NCBI GenBank assembly: GCA_017394805.1
Contig: JAFPXC010000012.1
Span: 1-64,000 of the forward strand
Source: Clostridia bacterium
Lineage (GTDB): Bacteria; Bacillota; Clostridia; Christensenellales; CAG-1252
Direction: 5' to 3'
Length of the DNA stretch: 64,000 nt
Part shown: piece by piece, positions 9,237-16,818 of the stretch
Numbering within the stretch: position 1 is the first letter of the stretch
How the letters are laid out: each line of letters begins with the position of its first letter
Program-made: the position numbers and the translations under genes
The notes under the pieces: model-generated
Databases searched by the model: none
What the model was told of the DNA's origin: nothing
Seen by the model: the letters and a program-made list of their open reading frames with translations, nothing else

Positions 9237-9935
9237 ACGTAGCGCTATCTCCATCATCGCCGTAAAGGATTTTTGCCTCTCCTCGGACGTGGTTATCTCG
9301 TCGGGGTAGACGAAACTATCGCTCACCGTGCAGATACACAGCGCCTTTTTCCCCGCTCTTGCGGCGTTGCAATACAAGGCGGCCGATTCCATTTCCACGC
9401 CCAGCACGCCCATTTTGGCCCATTCCATACCCGACGCCGCGTCGTCGTAGAACACGTCGGACGACAGGATATTGCCCACCTTATAGCGGACGCCCGCTTC
9501 CTCGCACAACTCGGCGGCTCGGCGCACCAACCCAAAGTCGGCTATGGGCGCGAAGGTACCGGGCAAGCGATACTGCGCGGCGTAATTGCCGTTGGTACAC
9601 GCCGCTTGCGCGATGATAATATCCCGTATATGCAAGTCCTTGTCGAACGAACCGCACGAACCGATGCGCACGATATTCTCCACACCGTAGAAGTTGAACA
9701 ATTCGTAGGAATAGATGCCGATGGAGGGCTGCCCCATGCCCGACGCCATCACGGACACGCGCTTGCCTTGGTAGTAGCCGGTATATCCCAACATACCGCG
9801 CACCTCGTTCACCAACACGGCGTTATCGAGGTAATTCTCGGCGATAAACTTTGCGCGAAGAGGATCTCCGGGCATCAATACGGTTTGGGCGAAATCGCCC
9901 GCTTTGGCTTGAATATGGGGGGTAGGTATAGGCAT
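9228..9935 (-). CDS. deoD: Purine nucleoside phosphorylase, DeoD type
   Basis: A 235-residue hexameric-type phosphorylase that splits purine (deoxy)nucleosides with phosphate to base and (deoxy)ribose-1-phosphate. Family features: MPGDPLRAKFIAE near residue 21 (phosphate-binding Gly/Arg), GSCGSF, GVEMESAALY (ribose-binding Glu residues) and TVSDSF followed by TTSEERQ, which supply the catalytic Asp and Arg of E. coli DeoD. The start has AAAGGAG at good spacing. It lies 40 bases downstream of deoC in the same direction, a classic deo pairing for nucleoside catabolism. The last four residues and stop codon are encoded inside a hairpin of the A1 array, so the natural C-terminus may have been replaced by repeat sequence. 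Confidence 0.94.
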   Translation of the reverse strand: MPIPTPHIQAKAGDFAQTVLMPGDPLRAKFIAENYLDNAVLVNEVRGMLGYTGYYQGKRVSVMASGMGQPSIGIYSYELFNFYGVENIVRIGSCGSFDKDLHIRDIIIAQAACTNGNYAAQYRLPGTFAPIADFGLVRRAAELCEEAGVRYKVGNILSSDVFYDDAASGMEWAKMGVLGVEMESAALYCNAARAGKKALCICTVSDSFVYPDEITTSEERQKSFTAMMEIALRLA

Positions 9936-9975
9936 AATTCGCTCCTTTCGCCCTTTCGGCGGTCTTTTCTCTCTG

Positions 9976-10638
9976 TTATTTTTCTTCCATTGCCTTGACG
10001 GCTTTGACCACGCGGCTCGTACCCAAGCGCGACGCGCCCAAGCGCAAAAACGCCTCCGCGTCCTCGAGGTTGGCGATACCGCCCGCCGCCTTTATTTTGA
10101 CGCCCTCGTCCACGTTGGCGGCAAACAAGGCCACGTCTTCCTTGGTGGCGCCGCCCGTGCCGAACCCCGTCGATGTCTTGATATAGTCGGCTTTGGCCGC
10201 GCTGACTATGCGGCACGCCCGCACCTTCTCCTCTTCACTTAGGTAGCAGGTCTCCACGATGACTTTGAGCAAGCGCCCGCGGCAGGCCTTTTTGACTGCT
10301 TCTATCTCGGCTTGCACGTAGGCGTCTTCGCCCGCTTTCAACTTGCCGATATTGATGACCATATCGATTTCGTCCGCGCCCGCCTTTACGGCGTCTTCGG
10401 TCTCATACACCTTTACCGCCGTCGTATTGTACCCGTTGGGGAAGCCGATGACGGTGCACACCTTGAGCCTATCGCCCACGTACCGTTTGGCCTCGCCCAC
10501 GTAGCACGGCGGAATGCACACGGACGCGGTGCCGTACTTCATGCCGTCGTCGCATATCTTTCGGATATCTTCCCAACCCGCCGTTCGACCGAGCAAGGTA
10601 TGGTCGCACTTTGCCAAAATCTCTTTCACGTCCATCAT
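9976..10638 (-). CDS. deoC: Deoxyribose-phosphate aldolase
   Basis: A 220-residue TIM-barrel aldolase converting 2-deoxyribose-5-phosphate to glyceraldehyde-3-phosphate and acetaldehyde. The Schiff-base lysine sits in YIKTSTGFG and the second active-site lysine in VKIKAAGGI; DEIDMVINIG is the usual DeoC strand. Length is typical. The first ATG (10638) is preferred because AGAGG lies eight bases upstream; a second ATG follows directly. It leads the deoC-deoD operon from a strong promoter at 10773-10800. The transcript leader of roughly 125 bases matches no riboswitch I know. Confidence 0.95.
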   Translation of the reverse strand: MMDVKEILAKCDHTLLGRTAGWEDIRKICDDGMKYGTASVCIPPCYVGEAKRYVGDRLKVCTVIGFPNGYNTTAVKVYETEDAVKAGADEIDMVINIGKLKAGEDAYVQAEIEAVKKACRGRLLKVIVETCYLSEEEKVRACRIVSAAKADYIKTSTGFGTGGATKEDVALFAANVDEGVKIKAAGGIANLEDAEAFLRLGASRLGTSRVVKAVKAMEEK

Positions 10639-10772
10639 ATCGTCGTCCTCTCTCTACGCATATACTCGTTATACGCTTTTACGCACGCTCTCTTGCGCTG
10701 TCGGCGAGTTTCACCGCACGCGCAAACCTTTCGAGCGCCCGACCACTTTCTTTGTCCGCGCGCTCTACTTCC

Positions 10773-10800
10773 ATTCTACCACGCTTCCCCGTCTTGTCAA
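10773..10800 (-). promoter_or_regulatory. Sigma-A promoter of deoCD
   Basis: Minus strand TTGACA (10795-10800), 16 bases, TAGAAT (10773-10778), with TGG in front of the -10 box. Confidence 0.75.
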
Positions 10801-10847
10801 GACTCGATCGCCAAAACAATGGGGCCCAAAAAATCATTTATCGACAA

Positions 10848-11342
10848 TCATTCTGTCCGCAACGCCGCGCTCACCAATTGTTTCGAGCGCTCGGTCAACG
10901 CACCCTGCGCCTTCATTTCGCGCAAGGTATTACGGTCCACCCACCGATAAGCCGACGTCTCCCCTTCTTGCATGGTTACCGCCAGCTTATCGCAATCGGT
11001 TTTGCAATAATATTCGTAGTATATCGTATGATTCTGCGGGTTGACCGTGCGGGCTTTCCATTCCAGCACGTCCGCCGCTATCCCCGTTTCTTCCCGCAAT
11101 TCGCGCTTGGCGCAATCCTCGGGCGCTTCCCCTCGTAGGGCCGAGCCGCCCGCCGTCACTTCCCACAGCCCGCCGAACCGCTTATTGGCGGCGCGTTGCA
11201 TCGCAAGGTACGTCCCGTCCGCGTGCTCTACCGCCACGTCGCACACCAAGTGATATACGCCCTCGGGCATTCGTTCGCCGCGCACGAGCGTCACCCCCTC
11301 CACGAGGTTGCCGCATTCGTCGTAAGCGTCCCAGATTTCCAT
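10848..11342 (-). CDS. NUDIX hydrolase
   Basis: A 164-residue NUDIX protein. The box is complete: GSALRGE-x7-REXXEE-x-GI fits G-x5-E-x7-RE-U-x-E-E-x-G-U. The opening, MEIWDAYDECGNL, and the overall layout resemble the IPP-isomerase-like/YfcD branch, whose members hydrolyse nucleoside diphosphate derivatives; the substrate is unknown. The start overlaps the end of the preceding YdeI-like frame by 52 bases. A run of eight G lies just upstream of the ATG and could change how the two frames relate (see findings). Confidence 0.88.
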   Translation of the reverse strand: MEIWDAYDECGNLVEGVTLVRGERMPEGVYHLVCDVAVEHADGTYLAMQRAANKRFGGLWEVTAGGSALRGEAPEDCAKRELREETGIAADVLEWKARTVNPQNHTIYYEYYCKTDCDKLAVTMQEGETSAYRWVDRNTLREMKAQGALTERSKQLVSAALRTE

Positions 11343-11803
11343 ACAACGTACCCCCCCCTATTGGCTACAATCTCGGATCTCCGTGCAAGCGGTAGGGCAC
11401 GAAACTTCGTCCATACCCTCGCCTCTCTCAACGCTTTTTCTATCTCGGGATCGATTTTGAAACTCCTCGCCCCCATCGGCGGCAGGACGGCGCGCCCTCT
11501 ATCGGTCATCAGCCCCAACCGTTCCAATCGGCGTACGCGTTCCTTATTGAGTTCCGTCCACATACCGTCCGCTCTTCTCGGCGAAAAGCGTTGCCATCGC
11601 ACACCGTCCACGGGCTTCACCGTGCTGTCTATCCAGCCGAAGCACAGCGCCTCCTCCACGGCGTCGAGATAATACAAAACCCCGTCGTCCGCTTGGGGTT
11701 GCCCCCGCTTTACGACCAACCAACACTCGGATTCTTTCTCTCCGTTTTCGGCAAGCCATGCCCGAAAATCCTTTCTCGACCGTATTGCCAACAAGTTTTG
11801 CAT
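11291..11803 (-). CDS. YdeI/OmpD-associated family protein, C-terminus altered
   Basis: About 170 residues. It matches the YdeI/OmpD-associated family in its first three quarters: ESECWLVVKRG, YYLDAVEEALCFGWIDST, RFSPRRADGMWTELNKERV. In Bacillus, YdeI is linked to bacteriocin or peptide resistance; the biochemical role is unclear. The ATG at 11803 is preferred because GGAAAG lies six bases upstream; 11842 and 11833 are weaker options. After FRALPLARRSEIVANRGG the protein leaves the family pattern (a Lys/Arg-rich helix is expected) and runs into the NUDIX gene in another frame. The change coincides with a G8 tract at 11351-11358, so the normal C-terminus has probably been lost. Confidence 0.7.
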   Translation of the reverse strand: MQNLLAIRSRKDFRAWLAENGEKESECWLVVKRGQPQADDGVLYYLDAVEEALCFGWIDSTVKPVDGVRWQRFSPRRADGMWTELNKERVRRLERLGLMTDRGRAVLPPMGARSFKIDPEIEKALREARVWTKFRALPLARRSEIVANRGGYVVWKSGTLTTNAATSWRG

Positions 11804-11880
11804 CGTCTTCTTTCCAATAAAGGTTTTTCGCATTAATTCCATCGGCGATTCAAGCAGTTATTCGTAGCGCTTGTCACCGC

Positions 11881-12195
11881 CTAATCCGCGTCCTCGTCCA
11901 TGGTTTCCAGCAAAAAACTCACGGGGCGAAATCCGTCGTTGCACGAGATCATCGCCGACCGTCCGTTCTTCATCCAGCCGCCGTAAAAGTCGGATGCGCC
12001 GTGCGCCAATGCCAGTACGAAAGGAGACACCGTATCCCAGGCGCTATCGCAAAATCCTTGGGGCTTCGCCCACCCGTTCGCCACGAAAACTTGCCCCACG
12101 CACATTCCGCAAGCGTGCTCCAAGGGATTTTCGTATTCTTCCATCAAATCCTTGTATTCCGCCACCTTTTTGACGGTTATTCTTACTTTTTTCAT
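11881..12195 (-). CDS. TIGR04076-like small protein
   Basis: A 104-residue protein resembling the uncharacterised TIGR04076 family: MKKVRITVKKV at the start, then C-x2-C (ACGMC), GWAKPQGFCDSAWD, VLALAHGASDFYGGW and ISCNDGFRPVSF. The conserved Cys residues suggest metal or redox chemistry, but the family has no established function. It ends close to the YdeI-like gene and follows the unknown 145-residue gene by 28 bases, so these small genes may be co-transcribed. Confidence 0.75.
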   Translation of the reverse strand: MKKVRITVKKVAEYKDLMEEYENPLEHACGMCVGQVFVANGWAKPQGFCDSAWDTVSPFVLALAHGASDFYGGWMKNGRSAMISCNDGFRPVSFLLETMDEDAD

Positions 12196-12223
12196 AGTCT
12201 TATTCGTCCTCGTTCCGTCTTCC

Positions 12224-12661
12224 CTATTTATCTTCGTCCGTCTTGTCCTTGGGCTTGCCGGGGTGCGTCGGCTCGTCTATTTGCAGATAGCCGTCCACCT
12301 TGGCCGCTATCTGGTATTTGTCCTCGTACACGATCTCGCCCGGCGTATTGGTGTAGACGAGATAATACGGTTGGTGGTAGCGTTCCAGCAGCCACAACGC
12401 GGGGCGGATCATTTTTAGCATTTCGTCCGCGTTCTCGGTCTTGAACCAGCACACCACGGGCTCGCGGTTCATACATTGCGGCGGCCAAGGCAAATTCTCC
12501 GCGAACCAATCGTCTATTTCACGATAGAGGTCCTCGTCCTCTTTGTCCATCACCTCGTTTTGTATGAGTTGCCAGCACATACTGAACACGCCCTTTGCGT
12601 ACATCGTATTACGCGCAAGGCTCTTGCCCTGTATTCTCACGTACTTAAAAGATACCGCCAT
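12224..12661 (-). CDS. Conserved-looking hypothetical protein
   Basis: A 145-residue protein with a good ribosome site (AAGGAG, six bases before the ATG). It is Trp/Tyr-rich and acidic in the middle (DDWFAENLPWPPQC, ALWLLERYHQPYYLVY) and ends in a Lys/Asp-rich tail. There is no signal peptide or membrane segment. I do not recognise the family. It lies directly upstream of the TIGR04076-like gene on the same strand. Confidence 0.6.
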   Translation of the reverse strand: MAVSFKYVRIQGKSLARNTMYAKGVFSMCWQLIQNEVMDKEDEDLYREIDDWFAENLPWPPQCMNREPVVCWFKTENADEMLKMIRPALWLLERYHQPYYLVYTNTPGEIVYEDKYQIAAKVDGYLQIDEPTHPGKPKDKTDEDK

Positions 12662-12674
12662 ACAATTCTCCTTC

Positions 12675-12722
12675 CTATCTACCGCAATGCACTATCAATC
12701 GTTCGGTTTCCGGTCTTATCAT
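12675..12722 (-). CDS. 15-codon open frame with strong SD: leader peptide or decayed GNAT start
   Basis: GGAGAGGAGG precedes an ATG at 12722; the frame reads MIRPETERLIVHCGR and stops at 12675, 13 bases before the next gene. IRPETERLI resembles the opening of RimJ-type acetyltransferases, so it may be a truncated gene start rather than a regulatory peptide. Too short to judge by coding statistics. Confidence 0.3.
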   Translation of the reverse strand: MIRPETERLIVHCGR

Positions 12723-12838
12723 ACGGTCCTCCTCTCCCGATAGCGCAACGCGTTTTGGGGTTTCACACTTCTTTTCACCCGATACACACGGCTTTTTTCG
12801 TCAAATTTTACGCTTAATTGCGTAGCGCCTGTGCATTA

Positions 12839-13252
12839 TTACAAATCTTTATCCAACACGTAGTAGACGTGATCTTTGGGCAAATCGGACAACTCTCCCG
12901 CGACGTTATACCCGTTTTTCAAAAAGAACCCGACGTTCCAATCGTACACCTCTTCGACGATTAACTTGTGCGCGCCTTTTTCCTTGGCTTTCTTCTCGAA
13001 GCGCGTCAATAGCCTTGTGCCCACCCCGTCGTTTGGATAGATTTGAACCTCTTTTATGAGATATGACACCAAATACCGTCGTTCTTCCTCTGTCATTATA
13101 TCATAGAATGCTCCGAATGTCTTTAACATTTCATAGATATTTTCTACCGTCACTCGTTCTTTTTCGATAGACTCCTTTCGCAAATTGGCGTCGTCAAGAC
13201 AAGATTCGATTTCACTAATTGTATCGTACAACAAATCAAGCCGCTTTGTCAT
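12839..13252 (-). pseudogene. Chimeric frame: serine-recombinase tail fused to a GNAT C-terminal half
   Basis: 137 codons with two unrelated halves. Residues 1 to about 74 match the coiled C-terminal region of large serine recombinases of Clostridial mobile elements (KRLDLLYDTISEIES, ENIYEMLKTFGAFYDIM, LIKEVQIYP). Residues 75-137 match the second half of a GNAT acetyltransferase: the acetyl-CoA loop GVGTRLLTRFEKKA, then DWNVGFFLKNGYNVAGELSDLP. Neither half is a complete domain. The junction falls near 13030. The frame remains open, probably because an in-frame deletion joined two dead genes. The recombinase reading continues upstream of the ATG through a TAG and a frameshift (see next entry), so the ATG is likely incidental. 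Confidence 0.7.
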
Positions 13253-13408
13253 GTCCGCGATCTTTCGCTAGCGATGAGTTGCTTCCATCGGCATCGTGTC
13301 GATTTCGTGTTCCAACCGAGTTTATTGGCGATAACTTCTTTCGGTTTTTTCTCATAATTTGCTATCTCGGTATCAATCTGCGTAGTGTCGATCTCCTGCG
13401 ATACGCTT
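13031..13408 (-). pseudogene. Remnant of a large serine recombinase (C-terminal part)
   Basis: Reading the minus strand across the gap before the chimeric frame recovers more recombinase: IDTEIANYEKKPKEVIANKL, then after a one-base shift near 13317 LEHEIDTMPMEATHR, an in-frame TAG at 13268-13270, and RKIADMTKRLDLLYD, which enters the chimeric frame. Catalytic and zinc-ribbon domains are absent. This is the debris of an integrative element or transposon that once sat beside the GNAT gene at 13.4-13.9 kb. Confidence 0.7.
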
Positions 13409-13894
13409 CTAATTCGATGATTTCAACACCAATTCCAAATTGCTTGATTTCGGTTTCATTCCCAATCGTTCATAAAATGCGATGGCACCGTCGTTTCCTT
13501 CCCAAACATTCAAAGTTATTTCATAACAACTGAGGCGTAACGCTTCTTCTTTTACGTAATCAAACAAGGCTGTTCCTATATGCTTCCCTCGCGCCGATTC
13601 GTCCACACAAAGATCATCGATATATAAAGACCGAAAAGGCACAAGAAAAGGTTGGACGGTCGGCTCTCTAACAATACAAAGCGCATGTCCCAGAACTCTC
13701 TCGTTTTCATCCACAGCGACATAACAACGTCGGCTTTTATCGTTTATTATCTCAATCACTTCATCATAAGAATACTTCGTCGTTCCGGAGACGAACATAT
13801 CGGGTCTGATCTTGGCGTGAAGTTCAAGGACTTGCTGCAACAAAGCAAGTATCTCTTCGGCATCTTTTTCTTGCGCGACTCTGACGGTTATCAT
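13409..13894 (-). CDS. GNAT family N-acetyltransferase
   Basis: A complete 161-residue acetyltransferase. N-terminal VRVAQEKDAEEI, the strand YIDDLCVDESARGKHIGTAL that forms the acetyl-CoA pyrophosphate loop (R/Q-x-x-G-x-G/A type, here ARGKHIG), and the C-terminal NVWEGNDGAIAFYERLGM are all present. The small-molecule or protein substrate is unknown. More AT-rich than genes left of 12 kb. Its stop codon abuts the recombinase remnant. Confidence 0.88.
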   Translation of the reverse strand: MITVRVAQEKDAEEILALLQQVLELHAKIRPDMFVSGTTKYSYDEVIEIINDKSRRCYVAVDENERVLGHALCIVREPTVQPFLVPFRSLYIDDLCVDESARGKHIGTALFDYVKEEALRLSCYEITLNVWEGNDGAIAFYERLGMKPKSSNLELVLKSSN

Positions 13895-13924
13895 TTTTCA
13901 AAACCTCTTTTTTTATTATAAGCT

Positions 13925-15154
13925 TTATCCTCGTAAAGCGCACGTGAAAGTAATGACACCGTTTTCCCATTTTGCCGAGATTTCGCCGTGATATTCTTTG
14001 CAGATGTTTTCCGCGATGGACAGACCTATTCCGTAACCGCCTTTATCGATATTATGCGAGGTGTCCTGTCGATAAAAACGATCGAAAAATCTTGTGTAGT
14101 CCACGGTCGCACCATCCTTATAATCGTTGGAAACAGCAAGCGTCATCGTTTCTTTTTTGCCTTTGGACAAATAAACGGTTATCGTACCTTTTTCATCGCA
14201 ATACTTCATAGCATTGTCTAAAAGAATGGTGGCAAGTTGCCGTATTTTCCCTTCATTCCCTATCATAGAAAGGTTGTCTTCGATCTGTTTTACCAAAGAC
14301 TTTTCTTGTTGCGTAGCGACGGCGATATAGGTATCCGTCGTCTGTTCCACCGCGACGGAAACGTTGAACGGTACCGCTTTCTCTTCGGCGTTTGCTTTTT
14401 CGTCTGATTTGGCGATCATGACGAGATTTTTGATAAGTCCGTCGATGCGATCCACTTGTGCGAGCGTTGACTGGGTCCACTCGTTTTCGCCCGCCGTCAT
14501 TTCCAACAACTCGGTGTTGGCGCGAATAACGGCAAGGGGCGTCTTCAATTCGTGGCTCGCATTGGTAATAAATTCTTTTTGCCGACGATTGTTCTCGATC
14601 TCGGGGCGGATGGCATAGGCGGAAATCCGATAGATCAACAGAAACATTCCCATAAGAACGATGACGAAAATCGCTAAACTTAAAAAAAGAATACGATAGA
14701 TCATGGATAATTCGCTTTCGCAATTCAAAAGCACGATCGTATAGCTTCCGTCGGCATTCGTCGTCTTTTGGTAATAATAGCTGCCTTCGCGACCGAAATC
14801 TTTGTTGCCGCTTTGCAGTATTTCGGCACGCGAAATAACCTCTTCGGACACCTTTTCCGGCGTATTGGTGCGAACGGTATAGCTCCCGTCCTCTTTGAAA
14901 ACAAAGACATAAAAAAGATTGTTGCTTAGTTGCGGAGAGAAAATGTCGTCCATCGACGGCGCGGAAAAATTGTGCATTTGTTCTTGTACCGGTTGCTCGG
15001 AAAGTCCGTCCAACCGTTTATGAACGGACGATAAAGTAAAGAAAAATACGGACAGATTGATCGCCGTTACGATAAAAATCATAACGAAAAACAGGGAAAG
15101 CATTGCGATCCCAATAAATTTTTTTCTTAATCTCCGAATATCTGCCGCGTTCAT
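13925..15154 (-). CDS. Sensor histidine kinase (third pair of the island, canonical)
   Basis: A 409-residue membrane kinase: TM1 about residues 15-37, an extracytoplasmic region of about 115 residues, TM2 about 155-177, then HisKA with NASHELKTPL (phosphoacceptor His present), an N-box LLDNAMKYC, FDRFYRQD and the G2 motif GGYGIGLSIAE. The canonical G1 Gly pattern is weak, as in the other two kinases here. It follows the response regulator with a 4-base ATGA overlap and closes the synthetase-RR-HK operon. No recognisable sensor domain, so the signal is unknown. Confidence 0.92.
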   Translation of the reverse strand: MNAADIRRLRKKFIGIAMLSLFFVMIFIVTAINLSVFFFTLSSVHKRLDGLSEQPVQEQMHNFSAPSMDDIFSPQLSNNLFYVFVFKEDGSYTVRTNTPEKVSEEVISRAEILQSGNKDFGREGSYYYQKTTNADGSYTIVLLNCESELSMIYRILFLSLAIFVIVLMGMFLLIYRISAYAIRPEIENNRRQKEFITNASHELKTPLAVIRANTELLEMTAGENEWTQSTLAQVDRIDGLIKNLVMIAKSDEKANAEEKAVPFNVSVAVEQTTDTYIAVATQQEKSLVKQIEDNLSMIGNEGKIRQLATILLDNAMKYCDEKGTITVYLSKGKKETMTLAVSNDYKDGATVDYTRFFDRFYRQDTSHNIDKGGYGIGLSIAENICKEYHGEISAKWENGVITFTCALRG

Positions 15155-15825
15155 TTTTCCTCCGTTGTCAGTAAAAATTCACCGCCTTTTGTTCCGTTTA
15201 TGGTGACCGTTGAACCGACCGCTCTCAATTTTCCTTTCAGATACGATATATATAGCCATAAAGTATCGGCGTCGGCGTTTTCGTCTCTTTTCCACACCCT
15301 TTCCAAAAGTGTTCCGCTTGAAAGCGGCACGTCGGCGTTTTTCATCAAGACTTGCATCAATTCATATTCTTTAACGGACAATCGAATGGAATTCTTTGCC
15401 GAAAGTTCATAGTTATCCGGATCCAATTCCAATCCGCAAAAAGAGACTCGTTCCGTATTGTAATCCGAACTGCGTCGGCAAGCGGAGCGAATACGGGCAA
15501 GTAATTCTTTCATGGCAAACGGTTTTGGAAGATAATCGTCCGCGCCCGCGTCCAATCCCGCCACGCGGTCTTCGATCTCCGCCTTTGCCGTCAGCATAAT
15601 GACGGGCGAAGTGATATGCCTTTTTCTAAGTTCGGTGAGTACTTCCAGCCCGTCTTTTTTCGGCATCATGATGTCCAGTATTATGCAATCGTACGCGTTT
15701 GTTTTCAGGCGTTCAAGCGCTTCTTCTCCGTCAAAAACGCTGTCCACGTCATACTTTTCAATCGTCAGGGCGGTCGAGACCGCCTTATTGAGATCTTTCG
15801 TGTCTTCCGCAAATAAAATTTTCAT
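15151..15825 (-). CDS. OmpR/PhoB-type response regulator (canonical)
   Basis: A 224-residue regulator. The receiver has the acidic pair Glu7-Asp8 and the phosphoacceptor Asp51 in IILDIMMP, plus the switch Lys in LPKPF. The C-terminal winged helix (residues about 125-222) includes LSVKEYELMQVLM and the recognition-helix region DADTLWLYISYLKGKL. It starts one base after the stop of the alarmone synthetase and overlaps the kinase start by four bases, so the three genes are translated as a unit. Confidence 0.93.
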   Translation of the reverse strand: MKILFAEDTKDLNKAVSTALTIEKYDVDSVFDGEEALERLKTNAYDCIILDIMMPKKDGLEVLTELRKRHITSPVIMLTAKAEIEDRVAGLDAGADDYLPKPFAMKELLARIRSACRRSSDYNTERVSFCGLELDPDNYELSAKNSIRLSVKEYELMQVLMKNADVPLSSGTLLERVWKRDENADADTLWLYISYLKGKLRAVGSTVTINGTKGGEFLLTTEEK

Positions 15826-15826
15826 T

Positions 15827-16417
15827 CTACCATCCTCTGCTTTCTACTATCATATCGCGTATCGCCTGCATAGAAACGTCGGTAGACGCCAGTTCGTCCG
15901 CGCAACGTTTCAATTCAGCCTTGATAAGCTCCGCGTTTGTCACCACGTTCTTCTTGTATTTCAAGTGATGCTCGAGCGCCGCCCACGTGTCCATCGAGAT
16001 CGTCCTTAGTTGTATTTCCACAAAATACCCTTCCGCCGTCTTCAGGATCATATGATAACTCCTGTATCCGTTGGGCTTTACGTTACGGATATAATCTTTT
16101 TCGGTTACGATCTCATAATCGGGGAATGATCGAAGGTATTCCGCTACTTTATAAACGTCTCCGACAAACGCGCAAACGATCCTGACACCGATGGCGTCGG
16201 TCAATACGCGAAGCGCGCTCTCCGTGTTTTCCGGTAAGCCGTTTCTTCTGCACTTTTCGCGCATACTATCTTCCGCTTTGATACGGGAAAGACAATGTTC
16301 GATCGGGTCCATACCGTAGTTTTCGGTCAGATTTTTACGAAGAGCCTCTATCCTATCAAGGATATCTCCCATCGTCTTTTCCATTTTCGGCAAATGATCT
16401 CCGTAGATAGACTGCAT
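15827..16417 (-). CDS. Small alarmone synthetase, RelA/SpoT synthetase domain
   Basis: A 196-residue stand-alone (p)ppGpp synthetase (SAS class, as YjbM/YwaC). There is no hydrolase, TGS or ACT domain. Expected motifs: SRIKAEDSMREKCRRNGLP (ATP-binding basic region), DAIGVRIVC (Asp of the synthetase core), the G-loop KPNGYRSYHMIL and VEIQLRTISMDTWAALEHHL with the catalytic Glu. All key residues look intact, so it should transfer pyrophosphate from ATP to GTP or GDP. It heads an operon with a two-component system, which suggests alarmone output tied to an envelope signal. AAGGAG lies eight bases before the ATG. No convincing promoter was found; the TIR-bounded element ends 62 bases upstream. 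Confidence 0.9.
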   Translation of the reverse strand: MQSIYGDHLPKMEKTMGDILDRIEALRKNLTENYGMDPIEHCLSRIKAEDSMREKCRRNGLPENTESALRVLTDAIGVRIVCAFVGDVYKVAEYLRSFPDYEIVTEKDYIRNVKPNGYRSYHMILKTAEGYFVEIQLRTISMDTWAALEHHLKYKKNVVTNAELIKAELKRCADELASTDVSMQAIRDMIVESRGW

Positions 16418-16479
16418 TCTTGTTGCTCCTTTTTCGATTTATGCTTTTATTGTAAAAACGTCGATTAATTTTTACCTAA

Positions 16480-16789
16480 AGAATAACATTCTTCATCAAT
16501 AGTTTCCTTTCAAGGCTCTTTTCGGATCCTTTTGGTGGACGCTTGCTTATTGTACCTGCAGTACAACTACGCGCACTTTCACCAAAATGCTCTCGAAAAT
16601 CCCTCTTTCAAGGTGCGTAGCATTTTGAGTAGCGAGGGGGCGCCTCGGAAGATAGGGGAACAAGGAAGACGTACTCGTTAAGGCAAGGCAAACGACTGAA
16701 ATAATACTTGACGTATTATAAAGGAGTTTAACACAGCCTTAACCGCCCTATCGCCGCTCAAAAAAGCTGTTGATGGAGTATGTTATTCT
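16480..16789. mobile_element. 310-bp MITE-like element with 23-bp terminal inverted repeats
   Basis: The ends 16480-16502 and 16767-16789 are inverted copies matching at 20 of 23 positions (outer part AGAATAACAT). The interior has no open frame of note; it contains an inverted repeat TTGTAC-CTGCA-GTACAA near 16532-16548 and other short stems. No clear target duplication is seen at the ends. It fills most of the 401-base gap between the giant lipoprotein gene and the alarmone synthetase and may add or remove transcription between them. No transposase is encoded. Confidence 0.55.
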
Positions 16790-16818
16790 AAAGATCACCG
16801 ATATGTAGAATGGAACAA

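Noticed and set aside
10639-10766. Riboswitch in the roughly 125-base deoC leader
   Set aside because: No known aptamer signature and no terminator hairpin before the ribosome site.
12839-13252. A new two-domain protein (coiled coil plus acetyltransferase)
   Set aside because: The first half continues upstream as recombinase sequence through a stop and a frameshift, and the second half lacks the N-terminal GNAT strands.
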